Below, in pieces: positions 24,065 to 35,862 of a DNA stretch of 64,000 nucleotides. A model generated the notes under the pieces. That model saw only the letters and a program-made list of their open reading frames with translations, searched no databases and was not told the origin of the DNA. Numbering within the stretch: position 1 is the stretch's first letter; each line of letters starts with the position of its first letter. Both the position numbers and the translations under genes were made by a program. This stretch comes from Moritella viscosa (GTDB taxonomy: Bacteria; Pseudomonadota; Gammaproteobacteria; Enterobacterales; Moritellaceae): assembly GCA_000953735.1 (NCBI GenBank), contig LN554852.1, positions 620,001-684,000 of the forward strand, given 5' to 3'.

Positions 24065-24367
24065 ATGGAATTAACGCCGAGAGAGAAAGATAAATTATTG
24101 TTGTTTACGGCGGCTTTAGTGGCTGAGCGTCGATTGGCGCGAGGTGTAAAGTTGAATTATCCAGAATCTGTTGCCCTTATTAGTGCTGCGATTATGGAGG
24201 GGGCTCGTGATGGCCGAACTGTGGCGGAATTAATGACATTTGGTCGGACAGTGTTAACAGCTGAACAAGTCATGGAAGGTGTGCCAGAGATGATCTCTGA
24301 TGTGCAAGTCGAAGCTATGTTTCCTGACGGAACCAAACTTGTCACTGTTCACGAACCGATAATTTAG
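24065..24367 (+). CDS. ureA: Urease gamma subunit
   Basis: 100 residues, the normal size of a separate gamma subunit. [32 protein letters not shown] at the N-terminus and [16 protein letters not shown] at the C-terminus are family hallmarks. It forms the (alpha-beta-gamma)3 urease with UreB and UreC in the cytosol, hydrolysing urea to ammonia and carbamate. First gene of the cluster, start ATG with GGAGATG upstream. Followed by ureB after eight bases. Confidence 0.97.
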   Translation: MELTPREKDKLLLFTAALVAERRLARGVKLNYPESVALISAAIMEGARDGRTVAELMTFGRTVLTAEQVMEGVPEMISDVQVEAMFPDGTKLVTVHEPII

Positions 24368-24375
24368 GGGTTGTC

Positions 24376-24759
24376 ATGGCAAATAAAACACAGACAGGAT
24401 CAGGCATGATCCCGGGTGAAATGAAAGTCGGTAGTGGCCATATAACTTTAAATCCTGATATGCCTACGATTTCGGTTTCGGTATCGAATGTTGGCGATCG
24501 CCCTATTCAGATCGGTTCGCATTACCATTTCTATGAAGCGAATGATGCGCTGATCTTTGAACGTGAACTTACCTTAGGTTTTCGGCTTAATATTGCTGCG
24601 GGTACTGCGATTCGTTTTGAACCGGGACAAAGTCGCACTGTTGAATTAGTCGCCTTTGGTGGCAATCGCATGATTTACGGTTTTCAGGGTAAGATCATGG
24701 GCAGCATTGATGAGCAGCAACGTAAGGATGGTTCGACGAGCAAGGATGAGGATAAATAG
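24376..24759 (+). CDS. ureB: Urease beta subunit
   Basis: 127 residues. The family core starts at [18 protein letters not shown] after an 11-residue extension, continues with [21 protein letters not shown] (buttressing the active site) and [18 protein letters not shown]. The C-terminal tail is Lys/Asp/Ser rich. It overlaps no neighbour but ureC starts immediately after its stop. If translation instead began at the internal ATG the protein would match the canonical start; the first ATG has a reasonable AGGGG site. Confidence 0.97.
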   Translation: MANKTQTGSGMIPGEMKVGSGHITLNPDMPTISVSVSNVGDRPIQIGSHYHFYEANDALIFERELTLGFRLNIAAGTAIRFEPGQSRTVELVAFGGNRMIYGFQGKIMGSIDEQQRKDGSTSKDEDK

Positions 24760-26463
24760 ATGGCAAAGCTTTCAAGACAAGCATACGGTGAAATGTTTGG
24801 GCCAACAACAGGTGATAGGCTGAGATTAGCAGATACAGAACTGTGGTTAGAAGTAGAGCATGACTATACCCGCTATGGTGATGAAGTTAAGTTTGGCGGT
24901 GGCAAGGTCATTCGTGATGGGCAGGGGCAGAGTCAGCTTTCTTCGAAATATACGCCAGATTTAGTGATAACGAATGCCGTTATTCTCGATCATTGGGGTA
25001 TCGTTAAGGCGGATATTGGCGTTAAAAATGGGCGTATTATCGCGATAGGTAAAGCCGGTAATCCAGACGTACAGTCTGGCGTTGATATTATTATTGGTCC
25101 AGGTACTGAGATTATCGCAGCTGAGGGGTCGATTATTACAGCTGGTGGCGTTGATTCTCACATTCATTTTATCTGCCCACAGCAAATAGATGAAGCGTTA
25201 ACCTCGGGTATTACAACCATGATTGGTGGCGGAACAGGGCCTGCTACGGGGACTAACGCTACAACCTGTACGCCCGGGCCCTGGAATATTCATCGTATGC
25301 TGGAGTCTCTCGATCACTTTCCAATGAATTTTGGTTTGTTAGGTAAAGGTAATGCGAGTGTACCTGCGCCTTTGCATGAACAAGTTTCGGCGGGGGCGAT
25401 AGGCCTAAAGTTGCATGAGGATTGGGGCACAACCCCGGCCTCTATTGATAATTGCTTAACCGTTGCTGATGAAACCGATGTGCAAGTCGCTATCCACACC
25501 GATACCCTGAATGAATCTGGTTTTGTTGAATCCACTTTAGATGCCATTGGCGATCGCGTTATTCATACTTACCATACCGAAGGCGCTGGTGGCGGTCATG
25601 CTCCAGATATTATTCGTGCTTGCGGTGAGTCCAACATATTGCCGTCATCGACCAACCCAACGCGTCCTTATACGGTTAACACAATCGACGAACATCTAGA
25701 TATGTTAATGGTATGCCACCATTTATCACCGTCAATTGCTGAAGATGTGGCTTTTGCTGAATCACGCATTCGCCGTGAAACGATTGCAGCAGAAGACATT
25801 TTGCATGATCTGGGTGCTTTTTCGATGATCGCGTCGGATTCGCAAGCAATGGGACGCGTAGGTGAAGTGATTTCACGTACTTGGCAAACAGCCCATAAAA
25901 TGAAAGTACAGCGTGGCAGTTTGCCGCAAGACCCTCCGCACCATGATAACTTCCGTATTAAACGTTATGTGGCTAAATACACCATTAACCCTGCTATCAC
26001 ACACGGCATGAGTCATGAAGTAGGTTCTGTTGAAGTGGGGAAATTGGCGGATCTGGTGTTGTGGAAACCGGCATTTTTTGGTGTTAAACCAAGTTTAATT
26101 ATCAAAGGTGGCATGATTGCGTCTGCCCCAATGGGCGATCCGAATGCTTCAATCCCAACGCCACAACCAGTTCATTACCGCCCTATGTTTGGTAGTTTTG
26201 GCCGAGCTTCACAGAATACATCCATGTTGTTTATTTCTCAGCAAGCTAAACAGGACGGCATTGCCGAGCAATTACAGCTTAATAGTTTGATTGGTGTGGT
26301 TAAGGATTGTCGCCAGTTGCGTAAATCTGACATGATATTAAATGATTGGTTACCGACCATTGAAGTGGACTCACAGACCTATCAAGTACGCGCTAATGGC
26401 GAGTTGTTAGTGTGTGAACCTGCCACTGTACTACCAATGGCGCAGCGATACTTTATGTTTTAA
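24760..26463 (+). CDS. ureC: Urease alpha subunit, catalytic
   Basis: 567 residues, the exact length class of bacterial UreC. All nickel ligands are present and in register with the Klebsiella enzyme: H134 and H136 (HIHF), carbamylated K217 (GLKLHED), H246, H272 and D360 ([12 protein letters not shown]), and the flap His320 (VCHHLSP). It is therefore predicted to be fully active once nickel is inserted by UreDEFG. Coupled directly to ureB. Confidence 0.98.
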   Translation: MAKLSRQAYGEMFGPTTGDRLRLADTELWLEVEHDYTRYGDEVKFGGGKVIRDGQGQSQLSSKYTPDLVITNAVILDHWGIVKADIGVKNGRIIAIGKAGNPDVQSGVDIIIGPGTEIIAAEGSIITAGGVDSHIHFICPQQIDEALTSGITTMIGGGTGPATGTNATTCTPGPWNIHRMLESLDHFPMNFGLLGKGNASVPAPLHEQVSAGAIGLKLHEDWGTTPASIDNCLTVADETDVQVAIHTDTLNESGFVESTLDAIGDRVIHTYHTEGAGGGHAPDIIRACGESNILPSSTNPTRPYTVNTIDEHLDMLMVCHHLSPSIAEDVAFAESRIRRETIAAEDILHDLGAFSMIASDSQAMGRVGEVISRTWQTAHKMKVQRGSLPQDPPHHDNFRIKRYVAKYTINPAITHGMSHEVGSVEVGKLADLVLWKPAFFGVKPSLIIKGGMIASAPMGDPNASIPTPQPVHYRPMFGSFGRASQNTSMLFISQQAKQDGIAEQLQLNSLIGVVKDCRQLRKSDMILNDWLPTIEVDSQTYQVRANGELLVCEPATVLPMAQRYFMF

Positions 26464-26527
26464 CGCGTCGATATTATCAATATTCATCAGTATAAATTTT
26501 GTTATAAATTATTTTAAGGAAAAAGTA

Positions 26528-27160
26528 ATGTTTAAATCTCTATTTTCAAAACAAGCAGTTTCAGAGCAAGATGCCTCAAAAAAAGTCATTTCTTTAGCTG
26601 CGCGATTAACTGCAATATCAACAGCGGTATTTTCTGGTTCAGTACTGGCACATACTGGTCCTGAAACTTTCATGGCAAGTACATTTACCGATGGTTTATT
26701 GCATCCATTAATGGGATTAGACCATTTTGTTATGCTATTAGGTGTGGGTTTTTTAGCGGCACAAATGAAAGGTAAGCAAGTGAGTATTATTCTTGGTGCG
26801 TTAGTTACTATGTTAATCGGTACTGGTTTTGGTGCGTTAACAGGTTTGATTACAGGAATGGAAAGCTTAATTTTAGCGTCTGTATTTATTGTTGCGGTAG
26901 CAGTTTGGAAGCAAAGCCAGCAAGTCGCTGCAAAGGTTAACTTATTATCGAGTGCAGCAGTAGTCATGGTGTTGTTCCATGGTTGGGCACACGGTGTTGA
27001 AGCACCTGCTGCGCAGTTAGTGCTATTTGTGCCGGGTATGTTAATCAGTGCCGCTGCTTTATTAACGCTTGGTGCTGTGATTGGCCGACAAATAAGTGCT
27101 AAATGGCTAAGCCCATGGCTGGGTTTAAGTGGAGTATTAGTTGCCTTTTTAGGGGCTTAA
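26528..27160 (+). CDS. ureJ: HupE/UreJ family nickel permease-like protein
   Basis: 210 residues from the ATG at 26528 with AAGGA seven bases upstream; the open frame extends into the end of ureC but without support. The HupE/UreJ signature [16 protein letters not shown] and a second motif [10 protein letters not shown], both with metal-binding histidines, are present, with six membrane segments. The N-terminus carries an unusually long cytosolic or signal-like stretch before VLAHTGPE. Family members are proposed to import Ni2+ for urease or hydrogenase. Its place between ureC and ureD supports nickel supply to urease. Confidence 0.88.
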   Translation: MFKSLFSKQAVSEQDASKKVISLAARLTAISTAVFSGSVLAHTGPETFMASTFTDGLLHPLMGLDHFVMLLGVGFLAAQMKGKQVSIILGALVTMLIGTGFGALTGLITGMESLILASVFIVAVAVWKQSQQVAAKVNLLSSAAVVMVLFHGWAHGVEAPAAQLVLFVPGMLISAAALLTLGAVIGRQISAKWLSPWLGLSGVLVAFLGA

Positions 27161-27164
27161 ATTG

Positions 27165-28034
27165 ATGAGTTTTCCATCGACTATTCGGTTCTCTCGCCCT
27201 GATAGTGAGCAAGGTTGGCGCGCCGAGATCCGACTTAAATATGGTGTGAAAGGTGGTAAAACACGGTTGCTTGAGCGCCAGCAAGTCGGTCCTTTAGCTG
27301 TGCAGAAAACCTTTTACCCTGAAGGGGGAACGTGTCATACCTATCTGTTACATCCTCCTGGTGGTGTCGTTGGTGGTGATCAGCTTAGTTTTGATATTAA
27401 TGTCAATTCAGCGTCGCATGCGTTACTCACTACGCCGGGAGCGACAAAATTTTATCGCAGTAATGGCGATACAGCGTGGCAATCTCAGGAATTAACTGCC
27501 GCTGACGGTGCTTTTTTAGAGTGGCTACCGATGGAAAATATCTTCTTTACTGGTGCAGAGGTAAGGTTGACTACCGATGTTAAGTTGGAAGGAAATGCCC
27601 GTTTTATCGGCTGGGAAATGCAGTGTTTTGGTCGTCCTGTATTAGATGAAGACTTTACCCATGGAAAAATTATCGGACAAACACATATTTTTCGTGATGG
27701 TAAATTATTACTTGCCGAAAATTTACGACTGCAGAATAAAACCCAGCTGGACTATGCTGCTTCGTTACGGGGTTACCCGATGATGGGCTGTTTGTATATT
27801 AGCCCAGTGGATGACGCACTTGTCAGTCGTATTAACCTGGTCATCAATGAACAGCAAGCACGTTTCGGAGATAGGGTATTGCTTGGTGCCAGTGAATTAG
27901 AGGGATTATTAGTCGTTAGGGCGCTGGGGCAACATACAGAACCTATGATGGCGAGTTTCGTTCAGATCTGGTCTGCAGTTAGAGAAGCGTGGCTTGGTTA
28001 TATGCCTGACGCACCGCGGATCTGGTCTACGTAA
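27165..28034 (+). CDS. ureD: Urease accessory protein UreD
   Basis: 289 residues from the ATG at 27165 (an in-frame TTG lies one codon before); AGGGGC lies upstream, overlapping the end of ureJ. Core motifs [35 protein letters not shown] and [14 protein letters not shown] are those of UreD/UreH. It binds apo-urease and, with UreF and UreG, forms the activation complex through which nickel reaches the active site. Confidence 0.95.
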   Translation: MSFPSTIRFSRPDSEQGWRAEIRLKYGVKGGKTRLLERQQVGPLAVQKTFYPEGGTCHTYLLHPPGGVVGGDQLSFDINVNSASHALLTTPGATKFYRSNGDTAWQSQELTAADGAFLEWLPMENIFFTGAEVRLTTDVKLEGNARFIGWEMQCFGRPVLDEDFTHGKIIGQTHIFRDGKLLLAENLRLQNKTQLDYAASLRGYPMMGCLYISPVDDALVSRINLVINEQQARFGDRVLLGASELEGLLVVRALGQHTEPMMASFVQIWSAVREAWLGYMPDAPRIWST

Positions 28035-28054
28035 TTTTATAATAAGGAATATGA

Positions 28055-28537
28055 ATGATCAAATTAACGCAAATATTAACTGTAGCAGCTAATTATGTTG
28101 ATGCTTATGTGTGTTTGACCATGTTACAGCGCACTAAGAGTCGTCTTAAGGTTCAGTTAGAAGATGGCCGTGATGCGGGATTGTTTTTACCTCGTGGTCA
28201 GCTATTAGAGCATGGTACACAATTAACCACGGACGATGACTTTATTGTCGAAGTTATTGCCGCAAAAGAGCTGGTTTCAACGGCGCGTTGTGATGATCCT
28301 ACCTTGTTTGCTCGAGGCTGTTATCACTTAGGTAACCGCCATGTACCATTGCAAGTTGAAGCCGGATGGTGTCGTTTTCAACATGATCATGTATTAGATG
28401 ACATGTTGATAGGTTTAGGTTTGGGAGTCACTGTTGAGGAGGCGGCCTTCCAACCTGAACGGGGGGCTTATGGTGGCACCACAGGTGGTCATTCACATAG
28501 TAATGAGGAAGAATACGTACATCCTCATGAACATTAA
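28055..28537 (+). CDS. ureE: Urease accessory protein UreE, nickel metallochaperone
   Basis: 160 residues. N-terminal peptide-binding domain and C-terminal nickel-binding domain with the conserved CYHLGNRHVPLQ and DHVLDDMLIGLGL segments; the central His in RHVPL is the dimer-interface Ni ligand. The C-terminus ends in a histidine-bearing tail (GGHSHSNEEEYVHPHEH), a moderate version of the Klebsiella His-rich tail. AAGGAA precedes the ATG at 28055. Confidence 0.95.
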   Translation: MIKLTQILTVAANYVDAYVCLTMLQRTKSRLKVQLEDGRDAGLFLPRGQLLEHGTQLTTDDDFIVEVIAAKELVSTARCDDPTLFARGCYHLGNRHVPLQVEAGWCRFQHDHVLDDMLIGLGLGVTVEEAAFQPERGAYGGTTGGHSHSNEEEYVHPHEH

Positions 28538-28564
28538 TTATCAGCAACACGGGTGGAAGTCGCT

Positions 28565-29242
28565 ATGGATAATATGTTAGCTGAATTACGGCTTTATCAG
28601 TTGATTAGTCCTTCGCTACCTGTGGGTGGCTTTACTTACTCACAAGGGCTTGAATGGGCAATTGAGAAAGGTTGGGTGACAAATGTTGCTACGTTAGAAG
28701 ATTGGCTATCTGGACAAATGTTCGAAAGTTTAGCGAGTCTAGAGCTACCCATTCTTATCCGTTTGCAGAGCTGTTTAGCCAACAAGGATCATCAGCAGGC
28801 GAAGACTTGGTGTGATTATTTAGTGGCTAGCAGAGAAACCAAAGAAATGCGTTTAGAAGAGCGACAGCGTGGTTTAGCTTTTGTCCGTCTATTACCAAGG
28901 TTAGGCATATCATTGGACGATAGTGAACTGGCTAACATCGTTGAAACGACACTGCTGGCCGCGTTTGCATTGGCTATTAATCAGTGGGCCATTCCATTAG
29001 AAAAAGCGTTGGGTGGTTATCTCTGGAGTTGGTTAGAAAATACTATTGTTGTTGGCATTAAATTAGTGCCATTGGGGCAAAGTGATGGCCAGCAATTATT
29101 AATGAAATTAGCAGGGATGATCCCTGCCGCTGTGCAACAGGCATTGGCGATAGACGATCAAGATATTGGTAGTTTCACGCCCGCTCAGGTGATGGCGAGC
29201 TGCCGACATGAACAGCAATATACGCGATTATTTCGCTCATAA
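28565..29242 (+). CDS. ureF: Urease accessory protein UreF
   Basis: 225 residues from the ATG at 28565 with GGAAG five bases upstream; the open frame begins with a GTG at 28553 that is itself part of the ribosome binding site. Family motifs [20 protein letters not shown] near the N-terminus, [15 protein letters not shown] in the middle and late [13 protein letters not shown] are intact. UreF bridges UreD and UreG in the activation complex. Confidence 0.95.
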   Translation: MDNMLAELRLYQLISPSLPVGGFTYSQGLEWAIEKGWVTNVATLEDWLSGQMFESLASLELPILIRLQSCLANKDHQQAKTWCDYLVASRETKEMRLEERQRGLAFVRLLPRLGISLDDSELANIVETTLLAAFALAINQWAIPLEKALGGYLWSWLENTIVVGIKLVPLGQSDGQQLLMKLAGMIPAAVQQALAIDDQDIGSFTPAQVMASCRHEQQYTRLFRS

Positions 29243-29251
29243 GGATTTGCA

Positions 29252-29869
29252 ATGATAGAATTTAAACAACCATTACGTATTGGTGTTGGTGGTCCGGTAG
29301 GCTCAGGTAAAACGGCATTATTAGAAGTATTATGTAAAAGCATTCGCGATACTTATAATATCGCAGTAGTAACGAATGATATTTACACCCAAGAAGACGC
29401 GAAGATCTTAACCCGTGCGGGGGCGTTGGAAGCTGATCGTATTATCGGAGTTGAAACTGGTGGTTGTCCACATACGGCGATCCGTGAAGACGCATCAATG
29501 AATCTAGCGGCGGTTGAAGAGTTAGCTAAGCTACACAAAACGCTCGATGTGGTATTTGTCGAAAGTGGTGGTGATAATTTAAGTGCAACCTTTAGTCCTG
29601 AATTAGCCGACTTAACGATTTATGTGATTGACGTTGCTGAAGGTGAAAAAATTCCACGTAAAGGTGGCCCTGGTATTACTCGTTCTGATCTATTAATCAT
29701 TAATAAAATTGACTTAGCTCCTTATGTTGGCGCGTCGTTGGAAGTGATGGAACAGGATACTAAGCGTATGCGCGGTGATAAGCCGTATGTATTTACTAAT
29801 ATGAAAAAGGAAATTGGCTTGCAGCAGATCATCGACTTTATTGTCGATAAAGGCATGTTGGACTGCTAG
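29252..29869 (+). CDS. ureG: Urease accessory GTPase UreG
   Basis: 205 residues. P-loop [13 protein letters not shown] (residues 10-22), the CPH metal motif in [14 protein letters not shown], GTPase Switch II ESGGDNL and NKIDLAPY (guanine specificity) are complete. Its GTP hydrolysis drives nickel delivery to urease. It is the last gene of the ureABCJDEFG cluster, nine bases after ureF. Confidence 0.97.
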   Translation: MIEFKQPLRIGVGGPVGSGKTALLEVLCKSIRDTYNIAVVTNDIYTQEDAKILTRAGALEADRIIGVETGGCPHTAIREDASMNLAAVEELAKLHKTLDVVFVESGGDNLSATFSPELADLTIYVIDVAEGEKIPRKGGPGITRSDLLIINKIDLAPYVGASLEVMEQDTKRMRGDKPYVFTNMKKEIGLQQIIDFIVDKGMLDC

Positions 29870-30034
29870 CTGACTTTTATAATCAAATAGTTATTTGGAT
29901 CTCATTATTGTTGTTATACAACGCCGAGTTAATAAATGATGACTATACTCAAAACAAGATAAAACAATTCATAGTTTTAGATTATTTATAACTTGATAAC
30001 ATTTATAAACTATAGCAATAAGAGGGATATTGAT

Positions 30035-30325
30035 GTGCTAAAAGCTAACTTAGAACGACGTAGTTATCATCGGATGTTAATCGACTCACCGGTTCAGGTA
30101 ACGGATAAAGAAAAGAATGTTACCGCTATCTGTCGTGATTTAAGCGCCAGTGGAATGTCGTTAGATGTACCTGAAAGCTATTTTTCATTGAATGATAGCG
30201 TCAGTATTTTTCTACCGACTGGCGATTCACGTGTTCCGCCTCTACAGGCTGAAGCGAAGGTAACACGGGTTGATAGTGACGGAGATATTTATCAAATAGG
30301 TGTTGAATTTACCAGTTTGACTTAG
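30035..30325 (+). CDS. PilZ domain protein, putative c-di-GMP receptor
   Basis: 96 residues if started at the GTG at 30035, which has AGAGGGA upstream; the frame is open from a TTG at 29993 but that start lacks a binding site. Motif ERRSYHRM supplies the paired arginines of the RxxxR c-di-GMP motif and DLSASGMSLD matches (D/N)xSxxG. It is almost only a PilZ domain, so it likely acts by docking onto a partner. No motility or polysaccharide gene is adjacent, though a GGDEF-EAL protein is encoded 5.5 kb downstream. Confidence 0.82.
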   Translation: MLKANLERRSYHRMLIDSPVQVTDKEKNVTAICRDLSASGMSLDVPESYFSLNDSVSIFLPTGDSRVPPLQAEAKVTRVDSDGDIYQIGVEFTSLT

Positions 30326-30379
30326 TCATCTTTATTTATATTTGAGTTATAAATAAAGCCAGATAACATGATAATCCAA

Positions 30380-30414
30380 TAAAAAGGCCGATGGTGACTA
30401 TCACTATCGGCCTT
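30380..30414 (-). terminator. Terminator of leuAB
   Basis: AAGGCCGAT (30384-30392) pairs with ATCGGCCTT (30406-30414), and a further four base pairs close inside. On the minus strand the stem is followed by TTTTTATT, so it ends the leuAB transcript about 70 bases past the leuB stop. On the plus strand it lies 58 bases after the PilZ stop but has no T run. Confidence 0.85.
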
Positions 30415-30485
30415 GTTCGTTATAACCATTTACCTTATTAAAAAAGTATAATGTTCATGACTAATTTGAGTTACTATATTAAATA

Positions 30486-31598
<1,113 letters not shown>

Positions 31599-31603
31599 CT
31601 ATA

Positions 31604-33169
31604 TTATTGATTTTGTTTTTTTAGTTTTTGTTGTTCTACCGCGTTTGAGCGATGGATATTATTCATTACGTGGATATAAGCCAGTGCCGAAGATTCAATG
31701 ATATCTGTGGCTAAGCCGATGCCGTGGAATTTACGGCCTTCATACGTCGCGACTATATCGACTTGACCCAGAGCGTCTTTACCTTCCCCTTTTGCTGTAA
31801 TGTGGTATTTGGCGATATCGATATCGAAACCTGAAATACGACTTAAACATTTATAAACAGCATCAACCGGACCGTTACCAATCGCAGCTTCAGTATTTGT
31901 GCAAGACTTATCTGTTGTTTCTAGTTGTGAGATCAAGCTAATAGTAGCGGTTGATTTCACACCAGAACCGGACTGAACACTGAGATAATCTAATTTAAAG
32001 TGTTCTTCATCTTCGTGCAAATTATTAAAGAAGATTAACGCTTCAAGATCATAATCGAATACTTGGCCTTTTTTATCGGCCAATTGCAAAAAGCTTTCGT
32101 ACAGTTCATCAAGATTATAATCTTGGTCGGTATAGCCAAGATCTGCCATACGATGTTTGATCACATGACGACCTGAACGTGAGGTTAGGTTTAATTTGTT
32201 TTGCGTTAGACCAATGCTTTCTGGGGTAATAATTTCATAGGTATTTTTTGCTTTTAACACACCATCTTGGTGAATACCTGAGGAATGTGAAAATGCATTA
32301 GCACCAACAATTGCTTTATTAGCCTGTACTGGCATGTTGCAGAGTTGACTGACTAATTGGCTGGTACGGTAAATTTCTTGCGGGTTAATATTGGTGGTCT
32401 TACCTAATAAATCTTGGCGTGTTTGCAAGATCATTGCAATTTCTTCTAATGAACAGTTACCTGCTCGTTCACCAATACCATTGACCGTGCACTCGATTTG
32501 ACGTGCGCCTTGTTCAACTGCTGCAATTGAGTTAGCTACAGAGAGACCCAAATCATCGTGACAATGTACCGAGATCACAGCTTGATCAATATTCGGGACT
32601 CGATTGAATAAATTAGTGATGATGCCGCCGAATTGCGATGGCACAGTATAACCAACTGTATCGGGGATATTAATCGTCGTTGCACCAGCTTTAATCGCTT
32701 CTTCAACCATTCGACATAGGTTATCTATAGGGGTACGGCCTGCATCTTCGCAAGAAAACTCTACGTCATCGGTGTAGCGACGCGCATGCTTAATGGCGTG
32801 GCGACCCATTTCTAGAACATCATCAAAACTACGTTTTAGTTTGCTTTTTACATGAATGTCAGATGTTGAAATGAAGGTATGAATACGGAAGTCTTTCGCA
32901 ACAGAAAGCGCTTGTCCTGCAGCATCAATGTCTTTTTCTAATGCACGAGATAGGGCACAAACACGGCTGTTTTTAATATTACGTGCGATCGTCTGCACGG
33001 ACTCAAAATCACCAGGTGATGAAATTGGAAAACCAACTTCCATTACATCAACACCTAAACGTTCAAGTGCAAAGGCTATTTGTAACTTTTCTTTTACGGT
33101 TAAGCTCGCTGATAATGCTTGCTCTCCATCCCTCAAGGTCGTATCAAAAATAATAACCTGGTTTGACAT
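31604..33169 (-). CDS. leuA: 2-isopropylmalate synthase
   Basis: 521 residues from the ATG at 33169, preceded by AAGGATT; the frame extends 26 codons upstream but without family resemblance. DRE-TIM barrel with [12 protein letters not shown] (catalytic Arg/Asp, metal ligand) at residues 8-19, [13 protein letters not shown] with metal-binding histidines around 202, and the HMR regulatory C-terminal domain for leucine feedback. Transfers acetyl-CoA to 2-oxoisovalerate. First gene of the leuAB pair with a candidate sigma-70 promoter at 33278-33306. No leucine-rich leader peptide was seen, so classical attenuation is not supported. Confidence 0.95.
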   Translation of the reverse strand: MSNQVIIFDTTLRDGEQALSASLTVKEKLQIAFALERLGVDVMEVGFPISSPGDFESVQTIARNIKNSRVCALSRALEKDIDAAGQALSVAKDFRIHTFISTSDIHVKSKLKRSFDDVLEMGRHAIKHARRYTDDVEFSCEDAGRTPIDNLCRMVEEAIKAGATTINIPDTVGYTVPSQFGGIITNLFNRVPNIDQAVISVHCHDDLGLSVANSIAAVEQGARQIECTVNGIGERAGNCSLEEIAMILQTRQDLLGKTTNINPQEIYRTSQLVSQLCNMPVQANKAIVGANAFSHSSGIHQDGVLKAKNTYEIITPESIGLTQNKLNLTSRSGRHVIKHRMADLGYTDQDYNLDELYESFLQLADKKGQVFDYDLEALIFFNNLHEDEEHFKLDYLSVQSGSGVKSTATISLISQLETTDKSCTNTEAAIGNGPVDAVYKCLSRISGFDIDIAKYHITAKGEGKDALGQVDIVATYEGRKFHGIGLATDIIESSALAYIHVMNNIHRSNAVEQQKLKKQNQ

Positions 33170-33277
33170 TATGAATCCTTCAATTGCCGTTACATATAAA
33201 AGTATCTCTGCGCCGCGTATTATTCTTAGCTTGCGATAAATAGCCATCTATATGTATAAATTAATCTTATGTCTTAA

Positions 33278-33306
33278 TCTTTACAGGCTTGGTCGTTTTT
33301 TGTCAA
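33278..33306 (-). promoter_or_regulatory. Candidate sigma-70 promoter of leuAB
   Basis: On the minus strand a perfect -35 TTGACA (33306-33301) is 17 bases from TAAAGA (33283-33278). The -10 match is weak. A start near 33270 would give a leader of about 100 bases. The remainder of the 33170-33494 gap shows no other recognisable element. Confidence 0.45.
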
Positions 33307-33494
33307 TTAATTTATATACAGGGCCGCCTCTGAGGCTGCACCTTGGCGTCGATTGACTATATAACTGATTCGTGGAGGAGGGGAAGTTCCTTGTATTATA
33401 GGATAAATAGAGCTTCACCTTATGAAGTAGGAATATTAGACCTTTTCTTGATCTATGCCACACTTAAAATAGGTTTTTGATCATGAGGTGGGAT

Positions 33495-33644
33495 ATGTTA
33501 TTTAAAAATGAACAAGGTGAGATGGTTGAGCTTGCAGATGACCTGACACTAAAAGAGCTAACGGATATGGGGATCGATATTTCCTTAGTTGAAAGAGCCT
33601 GTGATGAGCCATTAGATAGTTGGTCACATCTAGCCAGTCATTAG
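33495..33644 (+). CDS. Small uncharacterised protein, 49 residues
   Basis: Short ORF with ATG at 33495 preceded by GAGGTGGG; an earlier in-frame ATG at 33483 is possible (53 residues). The protein begins MLFKNEQGEMVELADD and continues with a negatively charged helical body (LTLKELTDMGIDISLVERACDEP). Its codon pattern and the stem-loop terminator 144 bases downstream support a real transcript. No family is recognised. It is divergent from leuA. Confidence 0.5.
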   Translation: MLFKNEQGEMVELADDLTLKELTDMGIDISLVERACDEPLDSWSHLASH

Positions 33645-33787
33645 ATATATTTGTGACCGAATATGTTATAAATTTCGGCGATATGATCCGATTTTTAATT
33701 AAAGTAACGGTATTATTAGCTTTTTGAGTGTTAAATAGGTTATAAAATATTCATTTATTTTACAAATGAAATTTTACAAGCTACCCT

Positions 33788-33820
33788 CTCAGGCTTACAA
33801 GTGTAAGCCTGAGTTTGTTT
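33788..33820 (+). terminator. Perfect 12-bp hairpin with T-rich tail
   Basis: CTCAGGCTTACA (33788-33799) pairs perfectly with TGTAAGCCTGAG (33802-33813), then TTTGTTT. It most likely ends the small ORF transcript, and lies 28 bases before the acyl-CoA synthetase ATG, so it could also attenuate read-through into that gene. Confidence 0.75.
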
Positions 33821-33847
33821 GCGCCCGAATTAACATGAGAAATAGAC

Positions 33848-35656
33848 ATGAGTCAGCATTTCGTAAACCAGATCCTTGCAAGGATTGAGAAATATCAAGA
33901 TAAAACAGCCCTGAAAAGTAAAACGAAAACAGGCTGGGATCGCATTAGCTGGAAACAGATGGGCGAGCGTATTGAAGGACTTGCAAATAATTTGCTTAAC
34001 CGTGGACTTAAAGTTCAGGATAAAGTTGGTATTTGGTCAAATAATTTACCTGAATGGACGATTGCCGATCTGGCTTTACAGCAGTGCCGTGCTGTTTCTG
34101 TGCCGCTTTATCCAAGTAGTACGGCATCACAAGCAGAGTACATTATTAACGATGCTAAGATTACCTGTATGTTTATTGGTGATAAAGCTGAATTAAAACT
34201 TGCACTGCCATTACTTGATAAGTGTGAATCACTGCGGTTGCTTATTGTTTTTTCTTCAACTGTCACTTTACCCGATGATCCCCGCGTGGTTGCCTATGCC
34301 GATATGCTGGTGTTCACCCCTGGTAGTTCATCATCGATAGCATTAGAACACCGTATTGATAATGCAAAAACCGATGATCTCGTTACGTTAATATATACCT
34401 CTGGTACGACAGGTGAGCCGAAAGGTGTGATGCTTGATTATGCGAACATTCAAGCTGCATTGGCTGTGAATGAGCCGGAAACACGTTTAGAAGAACATGA
34501 TATTTCATTAGCATTTTTACCGTTAAGTCATGTATTTGAACGTATTTGGACGTTTAATACATTATTTTGGGGAGCTGAAAATACGTATCTTAAAGATCCG
34601 GCAAGAATCCAAAAAGGTTTAACTGATACCCAGCCTACAGTGATGTGCGCAGTACCTCGTTTGTATGAAAAAATTCATACTACGATGATGAATAAAGTTG
34701 AGAATTCTCCCACGGCACGTAAAAAATTATTTCATTGGGCTGTCGCTATTGGTAAGAAACGTTTTGAAGCACAACAAGCGGGTACGCTTGTATCACCGCT
34801 ATTGAAATTACAACATGCAATTGCCGATAAATTAGTATTCACCAAATTACGCGCAGTATTTGGTGGTAAGGTACGTTTCTTCCCTTGTTCTGGTGCAAAG
34901 CTTGATGATGAAGTTAATTTATTCTTTCAAGCAATCGGCATCCATCTTAAATACGGTTATGGGATGACAGAAACTGTTGCTACAGTAAGCTGTTATTCTA
35001 AAGATTTTAAATTAGGCTCTATCGGGTCGGTTCTACCTGGCATTGAAGTGAAATTGGGTCATGAAAATGAAATTTTGATAAAAAGTCCGACGGTCATGCG
35101 CGGTTACTTTAATAAACCAGAAGAAACAGCAAAAACATTTGATGGTGAATGGTTAAAAACAGGTGATGCTGGCGCGATTGATGAAAATGGCTACTTATAT
35201 ATTACAGACCGTTTGAAAGACTTAATGAAAACTGAATGCGGTAAATATATCGCCCCTCAGTTAATTGAAGGTACGTTAGGTCGTGATCGCTTCATTGAGC
35301 AAGTCGCCGTATTTGCTGATGCAAGAAAATATGCTTCTGCGTTGATTGTTCCTGCCCAAGAAGCGATTGAAGAGCACGCTAAAATGCTTAATCTAAAATA
35401 TGAATCCTATGTTGAATTACTTAAACATACCAAGATTGTTGAGTTACTCGATGAGCGTGTTAAAGAGATGCAGAAAGAGCTGGCTAAGTTTGAGCAAGTG
35501 AAAAAATTTAAGTTGATGGCGTCACCTTTTACCAATGAAAAAGGTGAGTTAACACCAACACTTAAATTAAAGCGTAAAGTTATTCAGGAACGTTATAGTA
35601 GCTTGATCGAAAGTATGTATAGCACTGTAAAAAAAGGAAAAAATGCAAAGTCTTAA
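33848..35656 (+). CDS. AMP-forming long-chain acyl-CoA synthetase
   Basis: 602 residues of the ANL superfamily. ATP/AMP signature YTSGTTGEPKGVM (about residues 180-192), YGMTE near 375, and the hinge DRLKDLMKT where most family members have GRxKDxIKT. It activates fatty acids by adenylation and thioesterification with CoA. Its length and layout follow the long-form (FAA1/ACSBG-like) synthetases of proteobacteria rather than E. coli FadD. Not in an operon. Chain-length preference is not readable. Confidence 0.88.
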   Translation: MSQHFVNQILARIEKYQDKTALKSKTKTGWDRISWKQMGERIEGLANNLLNRGLKVQDKVGIWSNNLPEWTIADLALQQCRAVSVPLYPSSTASQAEYIINDAKITCMFIGDKAELKLALPLLDKCESLRLLIVFSSTVTLPDDPRVVAYADMLVFTPGSSSSIALEHRIDNAKTDDLVTLIYTSGTTGEPKGVMLDYANIQAALAVNEPETRLEEHDISLAFLPLSHVFERIWTFNTLFWGAENTYLKDPARIQKGLTDTQPTVMCAVPRLYEKIHTTMMNKVENSPTARKKLFHWAVAIGKKRFEAQQAGTLVSPLLKLQHAIADKLVFTKLRAVFGGKVRFFPCSGAKLDDEVNLFFQAIGIHLKYGYGMTETVATVSCYSKDFKLGSIGSVLPGIEVKLGHENEILIKSPTVMRGYFNKPEETAKTFDGEWLKTGDAGAIDENGYLYITDRLKDLMKTECGKYIAPQLIEGTLGRDRFIEQVAVFADARKYASALIVPAQEAIEEHAKMLNLKYESYVELLKHTKIVELLDERVKEMQKELAKFEQVKKFKLMASPFTNEKGELTPTLKLKRKVIQERYSSLIESMYSTVKKGKNAKS

Positions 35657-35862
35657 GTCTTTACACTTCTCATGATTAATCCCGTTGTACATTTTTTTGT
35701 TGCTCACAGCGGGAGTACTATTTCTTGATCATATTTATTACTTAGTAATATTTATTGCTCTAACACTTTCGACTATTTCTTACTAAGCGTCGTAAATTAT
35801 TCACGCCATTGTTATTTATCTAGACTAATCTTAACTCAATATGGGTAAGCAGATTGGTAACA

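Noticed and set aside
33281-33463. Leu-containing minus-strand ORF upstream of leuA as a leader peptide
   Set aside because: It has no run of Leu codons, no ribosome binding site and lies upstream of the better promoter candidate, so it does not support attenuation.
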